Below, piece by piece: positions 59,035 through 64,000 of a stretch of DNA of 64,000 nt. A program made the translations under genes and the position numbers. This DNA comes from Micromonospora sp. WMMA1363 (GTDB lineage Bacteria; Actinomycetota; Actinomycetes; Mycobacteriales; Micromonosporaceae), in NCBI RefSeq assembly GCF_030345795.1, contig NZ_JAUALB010000001.1, positions 4,952,001 through 5,016,000 on the forward strand, written 5' to 3'. Below the pieces are notes generated by a model. It made no database searches, was not told the origin of the DNA, and saw only the letters and a list, made by a program, of their open reading frames with translations. The first letter of the stretch is position 1. The number at the start of each line of letters is the position of its first letter.

Positions 59035-59508
59035 GTGCCCGAGATCGTCCAGTTGTTGGCCTCGCCCGTGCACCGCTACGTGGGCCGGCCCGCGGAGGGC
59101 CCCGCGCCGGCGCCACCCGGTGAGCTCGTTGACGAGGTGCGGCTCCGGGCCGGTCTCGGTATCCTCGGCGATCGTTACTTCGGCAAGCCCGCGCACCGCA
59201 ACGCGAGTGTCACGGTGATCGCCCGGGAGTCGCTACCGCTCGGTTCGGATCTGGTGCAGGTGCGGCGGAACATCCTCACCGCCGGTATCGCCGTGGACGA
59301 GCTGGTCGGGGCGGTGCTCGTGCTCGACTCGGGTGACGGGCCGGTCCGGCTGCGGGTGAACCGACCGGCGAACCCGTGTGCCTGGATGGACGTCACGATC
59401 GGCCCGGGTGCGTTCCGGGCGTTGCGCCGCCGTGGTGGCGTCCGCTGCGACCCCTTGGACGACGGGGTCCTTCGCGTCGGCCCGGTGGCGGTTGCCGTCG
59501 AAGGCTGA
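59035..59508 (+). CDS. MOSC-domain protein
   Basis: A 157-residue MOSC-domain protein, a fold related to the C-terminus of molybdenum-cofactor sulfurase. The signs are RLRAGLGILGDRYFGKPAHR near 37, ARESLPLGSDLVQVRRNIL near 63 and RPANPCAWMDVTIGPGAFRAL near 109 with the conserved Cys. Such stand-alone proteins may carry sulfur or modify xenobiotics; no partner gene is adjacent. Confidence 0.88.
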   Translation: MPEIVQLLASPVHRYVGRPAEGPAPAPPGELVDEVRLRAGLGILGDRYFGKPAHRNASVTVIARESLPLGSDLVQVRRNILTAGIAVDELVGAVLVLDSGDGPVRLRVNRPANPCAWMDVTIGPGAFRALRRRGGVRCDPLDDGVLRVGPVAVAVEG

Positions 59509-59551
59509 TGCCGTCCCGGGCCGGTCAGGCCGGGTTCGACCCGGTCGGCGC

Positions 59552-60208
59552 TCACCCCGCCGCAAGGGCGGCCGCGGTGCGGATGAGCGCGGGCTCGACG
59601 GCGAAGCGACCGTGGATCACGGTCGGTGGGTCGGCGATGGGCGCGGCGGCCACCCGGGCCGGGGCGATTCGTGCGGTGAACGTGCCGGCCTCCGGGTCCA
59701 GTTCCAGGTGCGCGTCGTGGAAGTCCAGCCAGGTGCCGACCAGCGGGTGCCAGATCTTGTAGACCGTCTCCTTGGCGCTGAAGATCACCGCCGGCCAGGA
59801 GGTGCCCGCCGGCAGCTGGGCGAGGATGGCCTCCTCCGCGGGCAGGCAGATCAGCCGGCGTACTCCCGGGGCGAGTTCCTTGTGCTGCTCGGCGTCGAGG
59901 CCGACCGCCCGGATCTCGCCGGACCGGGCCGCGGCGGCGGCGCAGTAGCCCCGGGTGTGGGTGATGGCTCCGACGATCCCGGCGGGCCACACCGGCGCGC
60001 GGTCGGTGGCGGAGGGTACCGCGACCGGCGGCACGCCGAGCGCGGCGAGGGCCCGGCGGGCACAGACGCGGCCGGCGGTGAAGTCGCGGCGCCGGCTCTC
60101 CACCGCACGTTCGCCGAGGCAGGCCAGCTCGGCGGGAAGCAACTCGCCGGTCCAGTCCGCGGTGCCGGCGACCGCAACCGCGACGGCCGGTGGCAGCAGG
60201 TCACGCAT
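59552..60208 (-). CDS. 4'-phosphopantetheinyl transferase (EntD/PptT type)
   Basis: Transfers the phosphopantetheine arm of CoA to carrier proteins of fatty-acid, polyketide or peptide synthases. The 218 residues show the N-terminal RRRDFTAGRVCARRALAALG near 42, VGLDAEQHKELAPGV near 105 (Mg ligands) and the WPAVIFSAKETVYKIW motif near 145. Two upstream ATGs (60238 and 60250) would add 10-14 residues; 60208 is closest to homologues. Position is not tied to a biosynthetic cluster in this window. Confidence 0.9.
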   Translation of the reverse strand: MRDLLPPAVAVAVAGTADWTGELLPAELACLGERAVESRRRDFTAGRVCARRALAALGVPPVAVPSATDRAPVWPAGIVGAITHTRGYCAAAAARSGEIRAVGLDAEQHKELAPGVRRLICLPAEEAILAQLPAGTSWPAVIFSAKETVYKIWHPLVGTWLDFHDAHLELDPEAGTFTARIAPARVAAAPIADPPTVIHGRFAVEPALIRTAAALAAG

Positions 60209-60689
60209 CGGTGTTCCCGCAGAGGTGGGCCCTGCCATCGGACCGCTCAACCGTCAGGTCGTCCTCGACGGCCAGCTGCGCCTGCACGCCGACCAGCCGG
60301 CGGACGCCCTCGCGGCTTCCGGAGCCGGGGGGACGGTGCGGTAGGTGGTGGCGGGTTGGCCAGGCGAGCGCATGGTCCACGGTCGGCGTCGTGACAGCCA
60401 TGGTCGGTCAACGTACCGCAATCGGGCAACGCCGGAATCCTCGCTGCGCTGTTGTGGCGTCGCCCAGGGGCGAGGACATGAGTGTCCACTGTAGCCCGAA
60501 CCCGGGCGGACAGGACCGGAAGGGAAGGGATGTGCGCACCGCAACCGATCGGCTGTGGCGCTCCGTCCCGACGTGAGGACGGACCGTCACATGTTGTTGG
60601 TAGGGCATCCGTCCGGTGTGGCGTCGGTCGGAAATTTGACCGGAGGCGCCCCATTGTGCCGCTCCACACGGCTGGCTAAGCTCTTCCAT

Positions 60690-60737
60690 GCGCGCTCCAA
60701 TCGCCCGCTTCCCCCGTGGCAGGCGATCGGAGCGCGC
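60690..60737. terminator. Long hairpin downstream of the mannosyltransferase gene
   Basis: GCGCGCTCCAATCGCC (60690-60705) pairs with 60722-60737 at 15 of 16 positions around a 16-base loop. It may end the mannosyltransferase transcript (stop at 60936, about 200 bases upstream) or act as a regulatory structure; the repeat array begins inside its right arm. Confidence 0.5.
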
Positions 60738-60777
60738 GTCTATTTGCAGCGCGTCTATTTGCAGCGCGTCTACTTCA
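60734..60777. repeat. 15-base tandem repeat
   Basis: GCGCGTCTATTTGCA twice (60734-60748, 60749-60763) and a variant third copy GCGCGTCTACTTCA (60764-60777), then a partial fourth GCGCGT. AT-richer than the surroundings, in non-coding DNA. Confidence 0.85.
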
Positions 60778-60935
60778 GCGCGTTGGTGTCGGCCCGCACC
60801 GCACACACCTGCGGCCTCTCGTCGTGTGCCCCGCTCCACCGTAGTCCGCCCGGTCAAGCACGGCAGGTGTCCGTCTCGTATCCCGGAGGTGACGGAACAC
60901 ACCGCCGCGACCCGATGGTGGAACGCCGCCGTCGG

Positions 60936-62621
60936 TCAGATCCAGCGGCCGTCCAGCCACATCCGGTTGGACCAGTCGCCGTACGGGATCGTCTCGCCGA
61001 CGAAGATCGGATAGAAGTACGCGAAGCAGAGCGCGACCAGCAACACGTACGCGCCGGCGACGACGGCACCGACGAGCCGGCGGTCGTAGCTCGCCTCCCG
61101 CACGGCGGCGCCCCCGACCGCCGGCTCCGGCGGTCCGACGATCGTCCCCAGCACGTACGTCACCGCGAGCACCAGGAACGGCAACGCCGGCGCGGTGTAG
61201 AAGGAGAACATCGTCCGGCCGCCGTCGACGGCGAACCAGAACCACGGCAGCAGGCCGCCGGCCACGCAGAGCAGGATCGCCCCGGCGCGCCAGTCCCGCC
61301 GCGCGAGGCCCAGCCAGGCGAGTGCGGCCAGGGCCGGTAGGAACGACCACCAGAGCAGGGGAGTGCCGAGCAGCAGCACCTCGGAGGCGCAGCTCGCCGC
61401 CCCGCAGGGCCCGTCGCCGGACCAGTAGAACGCCACCGGTCGCCCCAACAGCAGCCACTGCCACGGCCACGACTGGTACTTGTGCGGGTCGTCCAGCTGT
61501 GCGTGGAAGCCGTACGCGGCCTTGTGGTACTCGACGAGGTTGTTCAGCGCCCCGATGACGGGGGTGTCGCTCAGCGGGGCGTTCGGGTAGCGCTCGGCCA
61601 GCCGGTAGTAGCCCTCGTCGCCGAGTAGCCAGCCGGACCAGGTGGCGACGTACGTGACCGCCATCAGCAGCCCGGCCGCCACGAGCCAGGGCACCTCGTC
61701 CAGCATCGTGTCCCGCCACGGCCGGCGTACCCCGGCGGAACGGCGTGCACCCACCTCCCAGAGGACGACCAGCAGCGCGAACACCGGCAGGAAGTACAGC
61801 GCACTCCACTTCACCGCGCAGGCGCAGCCGAACAGTACCCCGGCGGTCAGCCGCCACCACGGCCAGTTCCGCCAGCCGCCGGCCGGTCGGCCGGCGCGCC
61901 CGGGGCGACGTGGTTCGAGGCCGGCTTCCATCGCCCGCGCCCAGCGGCGCCGCCGGGAGTCCCGGTCGAGCAGCAGCGCGCCGAATGTGGCCAACACGAA
62001 GAAGAGCAGGAAGATGTCGAGCAGCGCGGTGCGGGACAGCACCAGGTGAAAGCCGTCCAGGGCAAGCAGCAGACCGGCGGCGCAGCCCAGCGCCGTCGAT
62101 CGGAACATCCGCCGCCCGATCCGCACCAGCAGCAGGACCGACAGCGTGCCGGCGACGGCGGCCGAGAACCGCCAGCCGAACTCCGGGGCGGTGGTCACCA
62201 GGTGCCCGGCGACCGACACCCCGTGCTCGGTGTCGGAGTAGCCGAAGGCCCACTCGCCGAGCCCGATCAGCCACTTGCCGAGAGGCGGATGGACCACGTA
62301 CGACGGGGCGCCGTCCTGGTAGTTCCACTCGACGCCCCGGTCGACCAGCCCCCAGGCGTCGCGGGCGTAGTAGACCTCGTCGAATACCTTGCCCGGCGGG
62401 TGGCTGAGGTTGAGGAACCGCAGGATCGCCGCGATCGCGACGATCACTCCGGTGGCAAGCCAGGACCGCCCGTCGAGGTGGGCGTCGACGGTGGCCAGCC
62501 GGCGGCGCACGATGCCGGGGACCCCGCCTCCGCTGACACCGGGGGGTGCGTCCCGGTCCGTGAGAGCGACGTGTTCCGGCTCGGCCTGGCCTGTGGGGTG
62601 CGCTGTCGACGCCTGGGTCAC
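60936..62621 (-). CDS. pmt: Protein O-mannosyltransferase (GT39, PMT family)
   Basis: Polytopic membrane enzyme of 561 residues that moves mannose from polyprenyl-phosphate mannose to exported proteins. The first luminal loop has the catalytic Asp-Glu in PPGKVFDEVYYARDAWG near 78, followed by HPPLGKWLIGLGEW near 113 and about ten helices; a C-terminal PMT_4TMC-like part ends in NRMWLDGRWI. Actinobacterial Pmt glycosylates Tat- or Sec-exported proteins. The start GTG is the first in frame and lies about 80 bases from the divergent rsmI start. The pair pmt-rsmI is conserved in the phylum. Confidence 0.93.
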   Translation of the reverse strand: MTQASTAHPTGQAEPEHVALTDRDAPPGVSGGGVPGIVRRRLATVDAHLDGRSWLATGVIVAIAAILRFLNLSHPPGKVFDEVYYARDAWGLVDRGVEWNYQDGAPSYVVHPPLGKWLIGLGEWAFGYSDTEHGVSVAGHLVTTAPEFGWRFSAAVAGTLSVLLLVRIGRRMFRSTALGCAAGLLLALDGFHLVLSRTALLDIFLLFFVLATFGALLLDRDSRRRRWARAMEAGLEPRRPGRAGRPAGGWRNWPWWRLTAGVLFGCACAVKWSALYFLPVFALLVVLWEVGARRSAGVRRPWRDTMLDEVPWLVAAGLLMAVTYVATWSGWLLGDEGYYRLAERYPNAPLSDTPVIGALNNLVEYHKAAYGFHAQLDDPHKYQSWPWQWLLLGRPVAFYWSGDGPCGAASCASEVLLLGTPLLWWSFLPALAALAWLGLARRDWRAGAILLCVAGGLLPWFWFAVDGGRTMFSFYTAPALPFLVLAVTYVLGTIVGPPEPAVGGAAVREASYDRRLVGAVVAGAYVLLVALCFAYFYPIFVGETIPYGDWSNRMWLDGRWI

Positions 62622-62704
62622 CCCGCGATCGTAGGCTGCCAGGGTGGCCGGTGGTGTCAGTCGGCCCGCGAATCCGTACGGCCATCGATGAAGGAGAACG
62701 TCTC

Positions 62705-63565
62705 GTGGGTGAAGAGCGTGCTGCCGGGCGTCTGATCCTCCTCGGCGCGCCGCTCGGGAATCCGGCCGACGCGTCCATCCGCTTCCGCGAGGTGCTCACC
62801 GGCGCCGACGTGGTGGCCGCCGAGGACACCCGCCGGCTCACGCGCCTCGCGCGTGACCTGGACATGACCGTTCCCGGACGGATCGTCTCGTACTTCGAGG
62901 GCAACGAGGAGCGTCGCACTCCGGAGCTTGTCGACGTGCTGGTCGCCGGGCACGTCGTCGCCCTGGTCACCGACGGTGGGATGCCCAGCGTCTCCGACCC
63001 CGGCTACCGGCTGGTCCGGGCGGCGCTCGACGCCGGGGTGTCGGTCACCGCCGCGCCCGGCCCGAGCGCGGTCACCACCGCCCTCGCCCTGTCCGGGCTG
63101 CCCAGCGACCGGTTCTGCTTCGAGGGCTTCCTGCCGCGCACTCCCGCGGCCCGTCGGTCCCGGCTCCGCGCGCTCGCCGCCGAGGAGCGCACCCTGGTCT
63201 TCTTCGAGGCGCCGCACCGGATTGCCGGCGCCCTCACCGACCTGGCCGCCGCGTTCGGCGCCGACCGGCCGGCCGCGTTGTGCCGCGAGCTGACCAAGAC
63301 GTACGAGCAGGTGCTGCGCCGCCCTCTCGGCGAGCTGGCCGGGTGGGCTGTCGAGGGCTCGCCGCGCGGCGAGATCACCCTGGTGGTGGCCGGTGCGCCG
63401 GAGGTTGTGGCTGAGCGCCCGGGCGACGACCGTCTGCGCGCGGCGGTGGCCGAGCGGGAGGCGGCCGGCCGATCCCGCCGCGACGCGGTCACCGAGGTCG
63501 CCACCGAGTACGGCCTACGCCGCCGAGAGGTCTACGACATCGTCCACCGCGCAGGTGCGCGATAG
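62705..63565 (+). CDS. rsmI: 16S rRNA (cytidine-1402 2'-O) methyltransferase
   Basis: Tetrapyrrole-methylase-fold enzyme of 286 residues that methylates C1402 in the decoding centre of 16S rRNA. Motifs are ILLGAPLGNPADAS near 11, VVAAEDTRRLTRL near 37, LVTDGGMPSVSDPGYRLVRA near 88 and the FEGFLPRTPAARRSRL stretch near 140. The GTG at 62705 has an AAGGAG site 8 bases upstream. Confidence 0.95.
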   Translation: MGEERAAGRLILLGAPLGNPADASIRFREVLTGADVVAAEDTRRLTRLARDLDMTVPGRIVSYFEGNEERRTPELVDVLVAGHVVALVTDGGMPSVSDPGYRLVRAALDAGVSVTAAPGPSAVTTALALSGLPSDRFCFEGFLPRTPAARRSRLRALAAEERTLVFFEAPHRIAGALTDLAAAFGADRPAALCRELTKTYEQVLRRPLGELAGWAVEGSPRGEITLVVAGAPEVVAERPGDDRLRAAVAEREAAGRSRRDAVTEVATEYGLRRREVYDIVHRAGAR

Positions 63566-63605
63566 GGAGCCCAGTTACTACCTCGGGTGCTGACCGGGGT
63601 CGTCC

Positions 63606-64000
63606 TTACCAGGCGGTCACGAGGAAGCCGACCGTGATGAGCAGCGGGCCGGCGGCCGAGGCGGCGATCGCCCACCGGCGTGCGCGCCGGTCGGCCAGCC
63701 GGGTGGCCCCGGTCCAGTGGGCGATCCCCGCGCCGCAGCCCGCAACGGCGAGTAGCCCGAGCAGCCAGCGCAGGTGCCCGCCCGCGCCGGTGCCCGCGTA
63801 CGCGGTGCCGGCGTCCGGGCCGGTCATCCGGGCTGGCACCAGGCTGCCGGAGGTCGTCAGTTCTCGGGGCACCCCGGTCACCACCACGCCGTGCGCGACC
63901 CACCGGTCGGTGGAGGCGACGAAGTTGCCCCGGCAGCGCTGGGTGAGCCCGCCGCCGGTGCAGTCGTCGATCACCACCTGCCCGGTGGTGCCGTGCCCGA
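63606..64000 (-). CDS. Membrane protein, N-terminus beyond the window
   Basis: The C-terminal 130 residues or so of a protein that continues past the right edge. A soluble, probably extracytoplasmic part with two cysteines (DDCTGGGLTQRCRGNF) is followed by two membrane helices (LRWLLGLLAVAGCGAGIAHW, then WAIAASAAGPLLITVGFLV). No domain is recognised. It converges with rsmI. Confidence 0.6.
   Translation of the reverse strand, partial: GHGTTGQVVIDDCTGGGLTQRCRGNFVASTDRWVAHGVVVTGVPRELTTSGSLVPARMTGPDAGTAYAGTGAGGHLRWLLGLLAVAGCGAGIAHWTGATRLADRRARRWAIAASAAGPLLITVGFLVTAW

Larger units (their letters stand above)
60209..60935. other. Intergenic region between the phosphopantetheinyl transferase and mannosyltransferase genes
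   Basis: About 730 bases between two leftward genes. It contains a strong hairpin (60690-60737) and a 15-base repeat array (60734-60777). Other open frames are shadows without domains. The promoter of the transferase gene should lie at the left end. Confidence 0.5.

Noticed and set aside
60408..60902. Minus-strand ORF of 164 codons containing a DALQI repeat
   Set aside because: The repeat comes from the 15-base non-coding array; there is no ribosome site or domain.

Overview
The window is chromosomal DNA from a high-GC actinobacterium. Gene content and gene order point to Micromonosporaceae (Micromonospora-like), although no rRNA is present to settle the genus. Starts are often GTG, genes are packed, and many neighbours overlap by 4 to 8 bases. 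The 6.8-21 kb block (folP2-like gene, DivIVA-domain gene, tag, paaX/enoyl-CoA hydratase, DUF3117 gene, pepA, O-methyltransferase, htrA-like protease, tatB, mrp, DUF1003 gene, MgtE-N/CBS gene) follows the order known around Mycobacterium tuberculosis Rv1207-Rv1232c. The sigE-rseA pair expected between the O-methyltransferase and the protease is missing.

Layout. 0.1-1.5 kb: a ClpP peptidase and a ClgR/PopR-type regulator. 1.6-6.8 kb: a potassium channel, the KorAB 2-oxoacid:ferredoxin oxidoreductase and an orphan NuoA. 6.8-21.3 kb: the conserved block above plus a sterol-desaturase-family protein. 21.3-28.2 kb: PhzF, HAD phosphatase, DUF305 lipoprotein, a secreted AA10 polysaccharide monooxygenase with a perfectly duplicated chitin-binding module, an SDR, a CoA-ester lyase and a DUF4190 protein. 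28.4-33.2 kb: SDR, a second DUF4190 protein, acyl-CoA dehydrogenase, CoA-binding protein, thioredoxin and a MaoC hydratase. The lyase, dehydrogenase and hydratase together look like ethylmalonyl-CoA pathway enzymes. 33.3-42.4 kb: housekeeping and hypothetical genes (SpoU-type methyltransferase, PH-domain protein, PHP phosphoesterase, MarC, RecB-like nuclease, Fur, FmdB, 5-formyl-THF cyclo-ligase). 42.4-48.7 kb: a GGDEF protein, then galU - moeA/glp - rimJ-like - glpR/sepX-like, the locus linked to actinobacterial cell division.

48.8-55 kb is a small integrated element in a tRNA-Ala(CGC) gene. A 29-base direct repeat (48826-48854 and 54938-54966) marks its ends. It carries a tyrosine integrase, the 3' stub of an excisionase cut by an IS256-family insertion sequence (50220-51590), a GntR-HTH/P-loop kinase fusion translationally coupled to a guanylate-kinase-like enzyme, three small genes and a short GntR regulator. 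No replication or transfer gene is left, and the IS has no target duplication, so an IS-linked deletion probably removed them. The coupled kinase pair is the best candidate here for an undescribed system.

55-64 kb: a sparse region with an NTF2-like/SDR pair, a YjbR protein and a broken secreted-protein gene, followed by CutA, a MOSC protein, a phosphopantetheinyl transferase, a protein O-mannosyltransferase, RsmI and a partial membrane protein at the right edge.
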